This document shows positions 43,096-51,572 of a stretch of 64,000 bases of DNA, piece after piece. Positions within the stretch are counted from its first letter, which is position 1. Every line of letters begins with the position of its first letter. The DNA is from Actinophytocola oryzae (GTDB lineage: Bacteria; Actinomycetota; Actinomycetes; Mycobacteriales; Pseudonocardiaceae), in contig NZ_SOCP01000014.1 of assembly GCF_004364325.1 (NCBI RefSeq), forward strand, positions 182,359 through 246,358, read 5' to 3'. Made by a program: the position numbers and the translations under genes. The notes beneath the pieces are model-generated. The model saw nothing but the letters and a program-made list of their open reading frames with translations, was not told where the DNA came from and ran no database searches.

Positions 43096-44061
43096 GTGAA
43101 CGACAGCATCATCGACCCCGACGGCTGGATGGCCGAGGGCCTCACGGCCGAGTTCCCGGACGCCGACGAGCCCGTCCTGCGCCGCGCCGACGGCTCCGAG
43201 GTGGACACCTGGCGGGAGAACCACCCGTACGACGAACGGATGTCCCGCCCGGAGTACGAACGGCGCAAACGGTTGCTGCAGATCGAGCTGCTGAAGCTGC
43301 AGTACTGGGTGACCGGCACGGGACAGCGGCTGGTGATCCTCTTCGAGGGCCGCGACGCGGCGGGCAAGGGCGGCACGATCAAGCGGTTCACCGAGCACCT
43401 CGACCCACGCGGCGCACGCTCGGTGGCACTGGGCAAGCCCAGCGAACGCGAGCGCGGCGAGTGGTACTTCCAGCGCTACGTCCGACACCTGCCGACCAAC
43501 GGCGAGATCGTGCTGTTCGACCGCTCCTGGTACAACCGCGCGGGTGTCGAGCGCGTGATGGGTTACTGCACCGACCCGGAGTACGAGCGCTTCATGCGCC
43601 AGGCGCCGGAGTTCGAGCGGATGCTCGTCGACGACGGCGTGCTGCTCGTGAAGCTCTGGTTCTCGGTGTCCAGGGGCGAACAGCGGACCAGGTTCGTGAT
43701 CCGGCAGATCGATCCGGTGCGGCAGTGGAAGCTCAGCGAGAACGACATCAAGTCGCTTGACCGCTGGGACGACTACACGACCGCGAAGGTCGCCATGTTC
43801 CGCGCCACCGACACGGAGGTCGCGCCGTGGACGGTGGTGAAGAGCAACGACAAGAAACGCGCGCGCGTCGAGGCGATGCGCAGTGTGCTCGCGCGTTTCC
43901 CCTACGCGGACAGGGACTCCGAGGTCGTCGGCACACCGGACCCGCTGATCGTCGGTGCCGCGGAGACCCTGCTGGAGGAGGGCGAGGACGACTCGGCACT
44001 GAGCCCGACGCGGATCGCGCAGGAGGCCACGCCCGAGCCGGGGCCCGGCCTGCATCCCTGA
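43096..44061 (+). CDS. ppk2: polyphosphate kinase 2
   Basis: A 321-residue PPK2 that moves phosphate between polyphosphate and nucleotides. Walker A is GRDAAGKGG (85-93), and FDRSWYNRAGVERVMGY (141 onward) contains the Walker B and lid motifs. The single-domain size and the C-terminal VVKSNDKKRARVEA fit class I PPK2. Polyphosphate use fits the stress-related surroundings. The GTG at 43096 lies just behind a SigB-like promoter. A C-terminal acidic extension of about 30 residues is variable. Confidence 0.92.
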   Translation: MNDSIIDPDGWMAEGLTAEFPDADEPVLRRADGSEVDTWRENHPYDERMSRPEYERRKRLLQIELLKLQYWVTGTGQRLVILFEGRDAAGKGGTIKRFTEHLDPRGARSVALGKPSERERGEWYFQRYVRHLPTNGEIVLFDRSWYNRAGVERVMGYCTDPEYERFMRQAPEFERMLVDDGVLLVKLWFSVSRGEQRTRFVIRQIDPVRQWKLSENDIKSLDRWDDYTTAKVAMFRATDTEVAPWTVVKSNDKKRARVEAMRSVLARFPYADRDSEVVGTPDPLIVGAAETLLEEGEDDSALSPTRIAQEATPEPGPGLHP

Positions 44062-44144
44062 CTCCGGGGCGCGCCACGGGTTTTGGTGGGCGGCGTGGGG
44101 GGCATGTCTGATGTGTCCGCATCGACAACCGAAGGGCCTACTCC

Positions 44145-45107
44145 ATGCCGGTCGTAGGGTGGCACGCCTCGCACGAACAGATCCCGCCGAGCCGGTTGCT
44201 CACCGACCTCCGACACGCCGAGTCGGCGGGGTTCGAGGCGGCCTGGTCCTCCGACCACTTCTCCCCGTGGAGCGAACGGCAGGGAGAGTCCGGCTTCGCG
44301 CTCTCCTGGCTCGGCGCGGCACTGGCCACGACCTCGCTGCCCATCGGCTTCGTCAACGCGCCCGGCCAGCGCTACCACCCGGCGATCGTCGCGCAGGGCC
44401 TCGGCACGCTCGCCGAGATGTTCCCCGGCAGGCTGTCGGTCGCGCTCGGCACCGGCGAGTTCTCCAACGAGCACATCACCGGTGACGGCTGGCCGGACAA
44501 GCCGACGCGCAACGCGAGGCTGCGCGAGTGCGTCGACGTGATCAGGGCGCTGCTCGCGGGCGAGGAGGTCACCCACCACGGCCTGGTCCGCGTCGACCGC
44601 GCCCGGCTCTGGACGTTGCCCGCCGAGCCGCCCCGCCTGCTGGCGACGGCGGTGTGCGCGGACACCGCACGCAGGGCGGGTGAGTGGGCGGAGGGGCTGA
44701 TCACCATCTGGCAGCCCGCCGACCGGCTGCGGGAGGTGGTGGACGCGTTCCGCGAGGGCGGCGGTGACGGCAGACCACTCGCGTTACAGGTGCACGTGAG
44801 CTGGGCGCCCGACGAGGACGAGGCGCTCAAGATCGCGCACGACCAGTGGCGCACCAACGTCTTCGAGGCGCCGCTGTGCTGGGACATCGCCACGGCCGAG
44901 GAGTTCGACCTGGCCGCGAAGCACGTCCGGCCGGAGGACATGCGCGGCAACGTGCTGATCGGCTCCGAACCTGCCAGGTTCGTCGAGTGGCTCGGCGAGG
45001 CCGCCGACCTCGGGTTCGGCGAGATCTACGTGCACCACGTCGGCAAGGAGCAGCGCCCGTTCCTCGACTGCTTCGGCGAGCACGTCCTGCCGGAGCTGCG
45101 CTCATGA
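44145..45107 (+). CDS. LLM-class oxidoreductase (TIGR03885-like, non-F420 flavinoid type)
   Basis: A 320-residue luciferase-like monooxygenase-fold protein. It begins VVGWHASHEQIPPSRLL and has FEAAWSSDHFSPWSERQGES and FPGRLSVALGTGEFSNEHIT. These blocks fit the subfamily described as a probable non-F420 flavin oxidoreductase that commonly sits next to a GH13 glycosidase. That is exactly the case here: its stop overlaps the GH13 start by ATGA. Substrate unknown. Confidence 0.85.
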   Translation: MPVVGWHASHEQIPPSRLLTDLRHAESAGFEAAWSSDHFSPWSERQGESGFALSWLGAALATTSLPIGFVNAPGQRYHPAIVAQGLGTLAEMFPGRLSVALGTGEFSNEHITGDGWPDKPTRNARLRECVDVIRALLAGEEVTHHGLVRVDRARLWTLPAEPPRLLATAVCADTARRAGEWAEGLITIWQPADRLREVVDAFREGGGDGRPLALQVHVSWAPDEDEALKIAHDQWRTNVFEAPLCWDIATAEEFDLAAKHVRPEDMRGNVLIGSEPARFVEWLGEAADLGFGEIYVHHVGKEQRPFLDCFGEHVLPELRS

Positions 45108-46723
45108 CCGGCAAGCGCACCGCGACCAGCGACCTGTGGTGGAAGAACGCGGTCATCTACTGCCTGGACGTCCAGACGTTCTTCGACACCGACGGCGACG
45201 GGTGCGGTGACCTCGTCGGCCTGACCGAGAAGATCGACTACCTCGCGGGCCTCGGCGTCACCTGCCTGTGGCTGATGCCCTGCTACCCGTCGCCCGAGCG
45301 CGACGACGGCTACGACATCAGCGACTTCTACGCAGTGGACGAGAAGCTGGGCAACCTCGGCGACTTCGCCGAGATGCTGCGCACCGCGCACGACCGGGGC
45401 ATCCGGGTGATCATCGACCTGGTCGTGAACCACACCTCCCACCTCCACAAGTGGTTCCAGTCGGCACGCAAGGGACGCGACGCGCCCTACCACGACTACT
45501 ACGTGTGGGCCGACGAGAAACCGGAGAACGAGGCGAAGCTCGTCTTCCCCGGCGAGGAGACGTCGAACTGGGCGTGGGACGACCAGGCGGAGCGGTGGTA
45601 CTTCCACCGCTTCTACTCCGAGCAGCCGGACCTCAACACCGCCAACCCCGCGGTACGCGACGAGATCGCGAAGATCGGCGCGTTCTGGCTCGCGCTCGGC
45701 GTGACCGGCTACCGGATCGACGCGGTGCCGTTCCTGCTCGAGGAGGTGAGCGGGGTCGCCGCCGACGGCAAGGACCCGCACGCCCTGCTGCGTGAGCTCG
45801 GCACCTACCTCACCCGCCGGCGAGGCGACGCGGTGCTGCTCGGCGAGGTGAACCTCCCCTACGACAAGGGGATCGAGTTCTTCGGCGAGTACGGCGACGA
45901 GCTCAACATGATGTTCGACTTCCGGCTCAACCAGTCCATGTTCCTCGCCCTCGCGCGCCGCGACGTCGCGCCGCTGGTGAAGACGCTCAAGGAGCTGCCG
46001 GAGATCGCGCCGGAGTGCCAGTGGACCAACTTCGTGCGCAACCACGACGAGCTGACCCTCGACCAGCTCGGCGACGCCGAGCGGGAGGAGGTCTTCGCCG
46101 CGTTCGGGCCGGAGGAGGACATGCAGGTCTACGGTCGCGGCCTGCGTCGCCGGTTACCGTCCATGCTGGACGGCGACGACAGGCGCGTCCGTCTCGTGTA
46201 CTCCCTGATGTTCTCGCTGCCCGGCACCCCCGCGCTGTTCTACGGCGAGGAGATCGGCATGGTCGAGAACCTCGACGTCGAGGGCAGGCTCAGCTCCCGC
46301 ACCCCGATGCAGTGGTCGGACGGTCCCCATGCCGGCTTCTCGAGCGCACCGGAGGGCGCCAGGCTGTGCAGGCCGTTGCCCGAGGACCACGCGGCGAACG
46401 TCGCGGACCAGCGGCGCGACCCGCACTCGTTGCTGAACTGGATGGAACGCCTCATCCGACAACGCAAGGAGTGCCCCGAGTTCGGCTGGGGCAAGCTGGA
46501 ACTACTGCACACCAAGGGAGCGGTGCTGGTCCACCGCTGCGTGTGGGACGGCACCGCCGTCGTGGCCGTGCACAACCTCGGCGACGAACCGGCGACCGTG
46601 ACCCTGCCGAAGGACTGCACCGAATTTCGGGACCTGTTCGGTGACGACGACGCCGAGCCCGGCGAGAAGATCACCGTGGAGGCGTACGGCTTCCGCTGGT
46701 TCCGCGCAGGCGGACACCACTGA
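45104..46723 (+). CDS. GH13 alpha-amylase-family enzyme, trehalose-synthase-like
   Basis: A 539-residue glycoside hydrolase. The family regions are DLVVNHTS (105-112), GYRIDAVPF with nucleophile Asp206, LLGEVNLP with acid/base Glu248 and FVRNHDE with Asp315. The start WWKNAVIYCLDVQTFFDTDG and the overall order resemble trehalose synthase (TreS) and related glucosyl-isomerases, but some TreS residues differ, so it may be another glucosidase or transglycosylase. It is translationally coupled to the LLM oxidoreductase, which suggests a joint role on a carbohydrate. Confidence 0.88.
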   Translation: MTGKRTATSDLWWKNAVIYCLDVQTFFDTDGDGCGDLVGLTEKIDYLAGLGVTCLWLMPCYPSPERDDGYDISDFYAVDEKLGNLGDFAEMLRTAHDRGIRVIIDLVVNHTSHLHKWFQSARKGRDAPYHDYYVWADEKPENEAKLVFPGEETSNWAWDDQAERWYFHRFYSEQPDLNTANPAVRDEIAKIGAFWLALGVTGYRIDAVPFLLEEVSGVAADGKDPHALLRELGTYLTRRRGDAVLLGEVNLPYDKGIEFFGEYGDELNMMFDFRLNQSMFLALARRDVAPLVKTLKELPEIAPECQWTNFVRNHDELTLDQLGDAEREEVFAAFGPEEDMQVYGRGLRRRLPSMLDGDDRRVRLVYSLMFSLPGTPALFYGEEIGMVENLDVEGRLSSRTPMQWSDGPHAGFSSAPEGARLCRPLPEDHAANVADQRRDPHSLLNWMERLIRQRKECPEFGWGKLELLHTKGAVLVHRCVWDGTAVVAVHNLGDEPATVTLPKDCTEFRDLFGDDDAEPGEKITVEAYGFRWFRAGGHH

Positions 46724-46732
46724 GCCGGGGCC

Positions 46733-47938
46733 TCACGCGGTACGGCGGACCGCCACCAGCGCGATGTCGTCGGTGGGGGGCCGCGTGCCGACCATGGTCG
46801 CCATGACACGGGCGCAGACCGCCTCCGCGGCGGCGGTCTGCACGGTCGCGCGCAGTTGTTCCATGCGCTCGTCGATGTCCGTGTCGCGCCGTTCCACCAA
46901 CCCGTCGGTGTAGAAGACGAGCAGCGCACCGGGCGGCACGTCGACGGTGGCGTTGTGGCGCCCGGTGACCGCGAGGTTGTAGCCGATGGGCGGGCCGAGC
47001 GGCACCTCCACGAAGGTGCCCTCGCGGTCCGCCAGGGTCATGATCGGCGGCAGGTGACCGGCGAGCGCGAGCTGCACGCGGTCGGCGGCGGTGTCGATGA
47101 CCGCGTAGGCGACCGTGGCCATGGTCGTCTGTTCGAAGTGGCTCGCCTTGCGGTCGAGCTTGCCGAGCACCTCGGCCGGGTCGTCGTACTCCAGCGCGTA
47201 GGCGCGCAGCGCGCTGCGCAGGCGGCCCATCACGACGGCGGCGGGCAGGCCCTTGCCGACCACGTCGCCGATCACGACACCAAGACGCTCGCCCGGCAGC
47301 GGGAACACGTCGTACCAGTCACCACCGACCCCCGTGTCGGCGCCCGCGACGTAGCGGGCAGCGAACTCCCAGCTGTCGGTGGCCGGTAACTTCGCGGGCA
47401 GCAGGCTTTCCACCAGGGCCGCCGCCGCGGTCTGCTCCGCGCGGGACCGGTACAGGTGCGCCGCCATCGCGATCCGGTCGGCCACCAGCGGCAGCAGCTC
47501 GATCTCCTCGTCGGTGAAGTCGCGGGGCGTCGTGCTGCCGATGTGCATCACGCCGACCAGCTCCCCCTGCGCCACGATCGGCACCCCGAGCAGGGCCCGC
47601 AGACCGTGCTCCCACAACAGCGGGTTGACGACCGTCGACTCGTCGACCCGCTCGATGTGCACGGGTTGCCTCAGCTGGGCGACCCGCCCGGCGAAGCCGC
47701 TGCCGACTGGCACGCGCACGCCCTGGAAGACCTCCTCGTCGAGACCGACCGAGGCCCTGGCGACCAGGTACTCACCACTCGGGTCGACGAGGAGGACGGT
47801 GGCGGTGTCGACATCGAACAGCTCGCGCACCCGCTGCAGCGACACGTTGAGGAGCTTCTCGAAGTCCAACTCCATGAGGGCGCGGTCGGTGACGAACTCC
47901 AACACCTGGAGCCGCCCGCCCCGACCGAACTCGCCCAT
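46733..47938 (-). CDS. GAF-SpoIIE (PP2C) protein phosphatase
   Basis: A 401-residue protein with a GAF domain (about 25-165; LFDVDTATVLLVDPSGEYL) and a PP2C/SpoIIE domain (about 185-400; GGDWYDVFPLPGERLGVVIG, VVGKGLPAAVVMGRLRSALR, VFYTDGLVERRD). Such phosphatases remove phosphate from anti-anti-sigma factors in partner-switching control of stress sigma factors. No antagonist gene adjoins it, but a HATPase domain encoded at 53.9 kb is a candidate opponent. CGGAG precedes the ATG. Confidence 0.9.
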   Translation of the reverse strand: MGEFGRGGRLQVLEFVTDRALMELDFEKLLNVSLQRVRELFDVDTATVLLVDPSGEYLVARASVGLDEEVFQGVRVPVGSGFAGRVAQLRQPVHIERVDESTVVNPLLWEHGLRALLGVPIVAQGELVGVMHIGSTTPRDFTDEEIELLPLVADRIAMAAHLYRSRAEQTAAAALVESLLPAKLPATDSWEFAARYVAGADTGVGGDWYDVFPLPGERLGVVIGDVVGKGLPAAVVMGRLRSALRAYALEYDDPAEVLGKLDRKASHFEQTTMATVAYAVIDTAADRVQLALAGHLPPIMTLADREGTFVEVPLGPPIGYNLAVTGRHNATVDVPPGALLVFYTDGLVERRDTDIDERMEQLRATVQTAAAEAVCARVMATMVGTRPPTDDIALVAVRRTA

Positions 47939-48026
47939 TCACCACTCCGTGTGTCCTCGGTGTGTGCTCAAGATAGAGCCCCACGACCGGGAACACCATG
48001 TGAGCAGGATGACCGCTCCTCCGCGG

Positions 48027-48173
48027 CTAGCGCCTCCGGCGGAGGCGCTGCGCGGCCTGGCGCGCACGCTCGCGGTTGCGCGGGTCCTTCGCCATCTCAC
48101 GCGCCTTGTTCGTCATCTGCCGCCCCTTCGGGCTGCGCATGAAGTCCTTGATCCGGTTCAGCAGGCCGGCCAT
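48027..48173 (-). CDS. small basic protein (48 residues)
   Basis: An arginine- and lysine-rich helical protein beginning MAGLLNRIKDFMRSPKGRQM and ending RLRRRR. AAGGAG lies six bases before the ATG, and a SigB-like promoter lies 33 bases further upstream. Both support a real gene despite the length. No function is known; its charge suggests nucleic-acid or polyphosphate binding, which is speculation. Confidence 0.65.
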   Translation of the reverse strand: MAGLLNRIKDFMRSPKGRQMTNKAREMAKDPRNRERARQAAQRLRRRR

Positions 48174-48205
48174 CGTGTTCTCCTTCGTTCGTTCGCAATT
48201 CAGGA

Positions 48206-48229
48206 ATACCCGGCATCGCCACCCCCAAC
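48206..48229 (-). promoter_or_regulatory. SigB-like promoter of the 48-residue protein gene
   Basis: On the minus strand GTTG (48226-48229), a 14-base spacer and GGGTAT (48206-48211), one mismatch from the general-stress consensus. Distance from the -10 to the ATG is 33 bases, leaving room for the strong ribosome site. Confidence 0.45.
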
Positions 48230-48328
48230 CCCGGCGACAGGAAACCCGTTCGCCGGGGCACCTTCTGCGAGACGGGCGTTTTCGCTCTTTCGGGATCGAT
48301 GCGGTAACTCATTCCGAAATTCGACGCA

Positions 48329-48539
48329 GTGGTGTACGCGACGGACTCGGTGGGCCTGCGGCTGGAGGACCTCGCGACGACGGCGGGAGTCGGTCCGTGC
48401 TTCGACGCGTTCACCTTCCGGCATCCCCTGCTGGTGCCCGGCGGAACAGTCCCGCTGGCCGGGGCTTGCCTCGGAGGCCCTCGAAGCGAGGATCAACGCG
48501 CTGTTCGCCGGCCGGCTGCGACTCGAAGACGGAGAGTGA
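48329..48539 (+). pseudogene. frameshifted remnant of a GAF-domain protein
   Basis: One frame reads VYATDSVGLRLEDLATTAGV then GPCFDAFTFRHPLLVPGG, the central part of actinomycete GAF sensors that usually ends in ALFAF-type sequence. The continuation RWPGLASEALEARINALFAG is present, but in another frame, ending at TGA 48537-48539. So the gene has lost its first part and carries a frameshift or deletion near 48440. It is followed at once by a second decayed GAF gene. Confidence 0.7.
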
Positions 48540-48544
48540 CCAGA

Positions 48545-48847
48545 ATGGCCTCTGGGAGCGTACCCGGATCGGGCGGCGGTGCTGATCAGGTGCGGGAGCA
48601 CCTGATCGCGCAGACCTTCGTCGAGGTGGCCGACACGCTGGTCGCCGACTTCCTGAACATGCTGGTCGAGCACTGCGCCGACATCGCCGCGGACGCGCAG
48701 CGGTGGCCACGGTACGTGGTCGCCGCGGACACCTGTGGGTTCAGGGCGGTACACGTGCTGCCGATGCGGCTGCGCCAGGAGGTCATCGGCGAGCTCTCGC
48801 TGCTCAGCACGCGCACATCCTCGACCACCTGCCGTGACACGTCGTGA
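48545..48847 (+). pseudogene. internally deleted GAF/ANTAR-type gene
   Basis: A 100-residue frame whose two halves match the intact GAF-ANTAR-HATPase protein at 53.2 kb: AQTFVEVADTLVADFLNMLV (like its residues 24-47) joined to AQRWPRYVVAADTCGFRAVH and LPMRLRQEVIGELSLL (like its residues 115-150). About 60 residues of the GAF core between them, and everything after it including ANTAR, are missing. GGAGAG precedes the ATG, so it may still be translated. A strong terminator overlaps the stop codon. Confidence 0.7.
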
Positions 48848-48876
48848 GGACCGGGCGTGGTCGCCCGGTCCTCACG
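48843..48876. terminator. bidirectional hairpin terminator
   Basis: Perfect 15-base arms CGTGAGGACCGGGCG and CGCCCGGTCCTCACG with a TGGT loop. It covers the stop codon of the decayed GAF gene and lies 28 bases after the csbD-like stop on the other strand, so it can serve both. Confidence 0.8.
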
Positions 48877-48904
48877 GCAGGTCACCTCGTCGAAGCGTGG
48901 CAGG

Positions 48905-49078
48905 TTACTTCTTGAAGGCGTCCTTGAGCTTCTCGACGCCCTGCTTCAGGTTGCCCTTCATCTGGTCGCCCTTGCCCTCGGCCTCGAGGTCCTGGTCGTC
49001 GGTGGCGTGCCCGACCGTCTCCTTGACGTGGCCCTTGAGCTCGTCGGCCTTGCCCTGCATCTTGTCTTCGGTGCTCAT
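48905..49078 (-). CDS. CsbD-family stress protein
   Basis: A 57-residue hydrophilic protein with the family pattern DKMQGKADELKGHVKETVGH and a lysine-rich tail ending KDAFKK. CsbD proteins are classical members of the SigB general stress regulon; their molecular role is unclear. GGAAGGAAG precedes the ATG. A SigB-like element lies about 140 bases upstream. Confidence 0.92.
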   Translation of the reverse strand: MSTEDKMQGKADELKGHVKETVGHATDDQDLEAEGKGDQMKGNLKQGVEKLKDAFKK

Positions 49079-49218
49079 CTTGCTTCCTTCCGTGTGACAC
49101 TCAGGCATCGAGGCCGTCATGGGACTCGACGAAGTCTTTTCCGCAGCGCGCGAAAGCCGGACCGGCAGAAAATTTCCGCTCAATTCGGTCGCTGTTCTCA
49201 CCGTACTCGCGAACAGGA

Positions 49219-49243
49219 ATTCCCGCCGGATACGCGGCTAAAC
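49219..49243 (-). promoter_or_regulatory. possible SigB-like promoter upstream of csbD
   Basis: On the minus strand GTTT (49240-49243), a 15-base spacer and GGGAAT (49219-49224): one mismatch from consensus. It would leave an untranslated leader of about 135 bases. Confidence 0.35.
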
Positions 49244-49259
49244 GAGGTGATGGACACTG

Positions 49260-50285
49260 TCACCACGCGTCGTCGCCTGCGAGGGAGGTCGTGCCGGAGC
49301 GCCACGCGGTGAGCAGGTGGTCGCTCAGGCGTGACTCGAGCAGTTCGGTGGCCTGCACCCCGAAGACGATGTCGCCCGCCAGTCCCGGCTCCCTCGCGAG
49401 CAGGTCACCGACCACGTCGCGACGCATGACCTGCTCGTGGACGGCGTCCGCCTCGATGTGTTCGGCGTAGAACCGGACGCAGTCCGGCGCGGCGTCGTGC
49501 CGCTCGAGCGCCTGGACCATCCGGTGGGCACTGGGCGAGGTCGTGATCTCCGCCGCGGTGAGCTGCCCGACGAGCGCACCCCGCAGCGCGCGGTGCAGGC
49601 CGAGCATCGACATCAGGTTCACGGTGGCGATGGCCGGGGCGGGCACCCGGTCCTGGTAGCGCAGGTAGCGCGGGTCGAGGCCGGCACCGGTCATCAGGTT
49701 GGCGAACAGGCGGGCGTGGGCGTCGTCGGCGCGGCCGCCGCCGTACTCGTCGAACTCGACGGCCACCACGGAAGCCTTTGCCTGGCCCCGTAACCGGGGG
49801 ATGATCCAGGCATGCGGGTCCGCCTCCTTGAGGTGGTAGATCGAGCGGTGCACGAAGAACTCCCGCAGCTGCGACCACGACCCGCTGTCGCGCAGGTAGT
49901 GCGAGACCCCGTTGCCGTGCACCGGTTCCACGAGCAGACCGGCCAGTGCCGCAGGCACGTCGTCCCCACCATCCACATCGGACCGAAGGGTGTCCAGGAA
50001 CGACCGCTCCATGCAGGCCCGCAGGCGCAACAGGTCCGGCTGCCACTCCCACTCCGGGTCGACCGAGTCGAAGCCGCGGTAGTGCAGCTCGTAACAGACG
50101 TGCAGGGCCAGGGTGAGGTCCTCGCCGTAGGGGTCGGCGTGGTCGACCGGCGCGAGGTCGAGCCGGGCCGGGCGACGAGCACCCCGCAGCAGGTCGACAA
50201 CCATCGCCGACAGCGGCCCTCGGGGAAGCGGGAGGGCCGGGTCGGTGGTGTCGTCTTCGGTGGGGACGGGGGCGAGCGTGGTCAC
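49260..50285 (-). CDS. heme-oxygenase-like iron-containing redox enzyme (HDO superfamily candidate)
   Basis: A 341-residue helical protein of the iron-containing redox enzyme family (PF14518). Candidate metal ligands keep the family spacing: Glu66 and His68 in YELHY, Glu177/Glu180 in VEFDEYGGG, His190 in ADDAH, and the block HIEADAVHE (276-284). HDO relatives (UndA, BesC and SznF types) use a diiron site to desaturate, cleave or hydroxylate amines, acids or arginine derivatives. The GTG at 50285 overlaps the stop of the upstream GCS2 ligase gene, so both are made together. The product is unknown. The frame is open far upstream, but that part is antisense-like shadow of the ligase. Confidence 0.82.
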   Translation of the reverse strand: MTTLAPVPTEDDTTDPALPLPRGPLSAMVVDLLRGARRPARLDLAPVDHADPYGEDLTLALHVCYELHYRGFDSVDPEWEWQPDLLRLRACMERSFLDTLRSDVDGGDDVPAALAGLLVEPVHGNGVSHYLRDSGSWSQLREFFVHRSIYHLKEADPHAWIIPRLRGQAKASVVAVEFDEYGGGRADDAHARLFANLMTGAGLDPRYLRYQDRVPAPAIATVNLMSMLGLHRALRGALVGQLTAAEITTSPSAHRMVQALERHDAAPDCVRFYAEHIEADAVHEQVMRRDVVGDLLAREPGLAGDIVFGVQATELLESRLSDHLLTAWRSGTTSLAGDDAW

Positions 50286-51442
50286 GGTACTCCGATGTGG
50301 TCGGCGAGCTGGGTGCGTTGGGCGAGCAGGTGCACGACGGCCAGCGGTCCGTCCCGCGCCGCACGGCGTTGGTGGTCGGTACCCGTGCCGCCGGTGACCA
50401 CCTCGGTGACCGCGTCGCGGACGTCGACCAGGTCGCCGCTGTCCTCGAGCGCGGGGGTGACCCACGCGAGCAGCTCGTCGAGCAGGCTGGTCGCGGGAAC
50501 CGGACGTTCGCGTACGGGGTGGACACCAGGGCCGCCGATGCCGTAGCGGGCCGCGTTCCACACGCCCGCGGCCAGGATCTGGTCGTCGAGCGCCGGTGCC
50601 TCCCGTCCGGCGGCCAACTCGGCAAGAGCCGTACGCACGAGCGCACGGGACAGGGCCGCCTGCAGGACCGCGTCCGTGACCGTGCCGACGGCGTCGGCAG
50701 CACGCAGCTCCACGGTCGGCAGATGCGCCGACGGGCGTGCCATCCAGAACGTCATCCGCTCGTCGACGAGCACGCCGCAGTCGACCAGACGCGCGACGAG
50801 GCTGCCGTACGCCTCGGCCGACCGGCAGTGCGGTGGCACGCCGCCACCGGGAAACCGTTGCTGGACGATGGTTCGCCAGCTCGCGTAGCCGGTGTCGCGA
50901 CCACGCTCGAACGGCGAGTTCGCCGACAGCGCGAGCAGGGTCGGCAGCCACCGGCGCAGGTGGTTCACCACGGCGACCGCGGTGTCCCGGTCGGGCACTC
51001 CCACGTGGACGTGGCATCCGCAGGCCTGGTAGTCGGCGACGATCCCCGCGTAGGTCCGCGCGATCAGCGCGAACCTCTCCCCCTGGGCCGTCGCCTGCGG
51101 GTGGTCGCCGAGGACCGGAGCACCGCAGGAGACCAGCAGCGCCCCCTCGGCCCGCGCGGCCCCGGCCAGCCGACGGCGACCGTCGAGCAGCTGGGTGCGC
51201 AGGTCGGCGAGGGACGTACACCTGCCGGTCGCCGCCTCCACCTGGGTGCCGAGCAGCTCGGCGTGCAGCGTCGCGTCCGGCGCGTGCGCGGCCACCGAGG
51301 ATGCCCGGTCCAGCACCGCGGCGGCACGGGCGACAGGCAGCCCGGAGTCGGGCGCCAGCAACAGGAACTCTTCCTCGACACCCATGGCCGCCCCCCGCGC
51401 CGTGGCTTCGTCCACGTGCGGAGGCACACTGAGCATCACCAT
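50282..51442 (-). CDS. GCS2-type carboxylate-amine ligase (YbdK/glutamate-cysteine ligase family)
   Basis: A 386-residue ATP-dependent ligase. MGVEEEFLLLAPDSG (20-34) holds the metal-binding glutamates, YQACGCHVHVGVPDRD (about 138-153) the second active-site block, and LRAADAVGTVTDAVL the C-terminal one. YbdK-type enzymes form gamma-glutamyl or other amide bonds, though many have lost glutamate-cysteine activity. It is translationally coupled (GTGA) to the diiron-family gene, suggesting that it makes or activates that enzyme's substrate. GAGG lies seven bases before the ATG. Confidence 0.88.
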   Translation of the reverse strand: MVMLSVPPHVDEATARGAAMGVEEEFLLLAPDSGLPVARAAAVLDRASSVAAHAPDATLHAELLGTQVEAATGRCTSLADLRTQLLDGRRRLAGAARAEGALLVSCGAPVLGDHPQATAQGERFALIARTYAGIVADYQACGCHVHVGVPDRDTAVAVVNHLRRWLPTLLALSANSPFERGRDTGYASWRTIVQQRFPGGGVPPHCRSAEAYGSLVARLVDCGVLVDERMTFWMARPSAHLPTVELRAADAVGTVTDAVLQAALSRALVRTALAELAAGREAPALDDQILAAGVWNAARYGIGGPGVHPVRERPVPATSLLDELLAWVTPALEDSGDLVDVRDAVTEVVTGGTGTDHQRRAARDGPLAVVHLLAQRTQLADHIGVP

Positions 51443-51572
51443 GGAGCAACCTCACAAACGGCGTGTTCCGCCGTGATCCGGGAGGCTGCTTGCTCAACCT
51501 GCTGCGGGAATCGGCTCGGAAGTGATCAACCCCGGGAGGATGCCACGGGCGCGGCAACCCAAACTCACCGGT

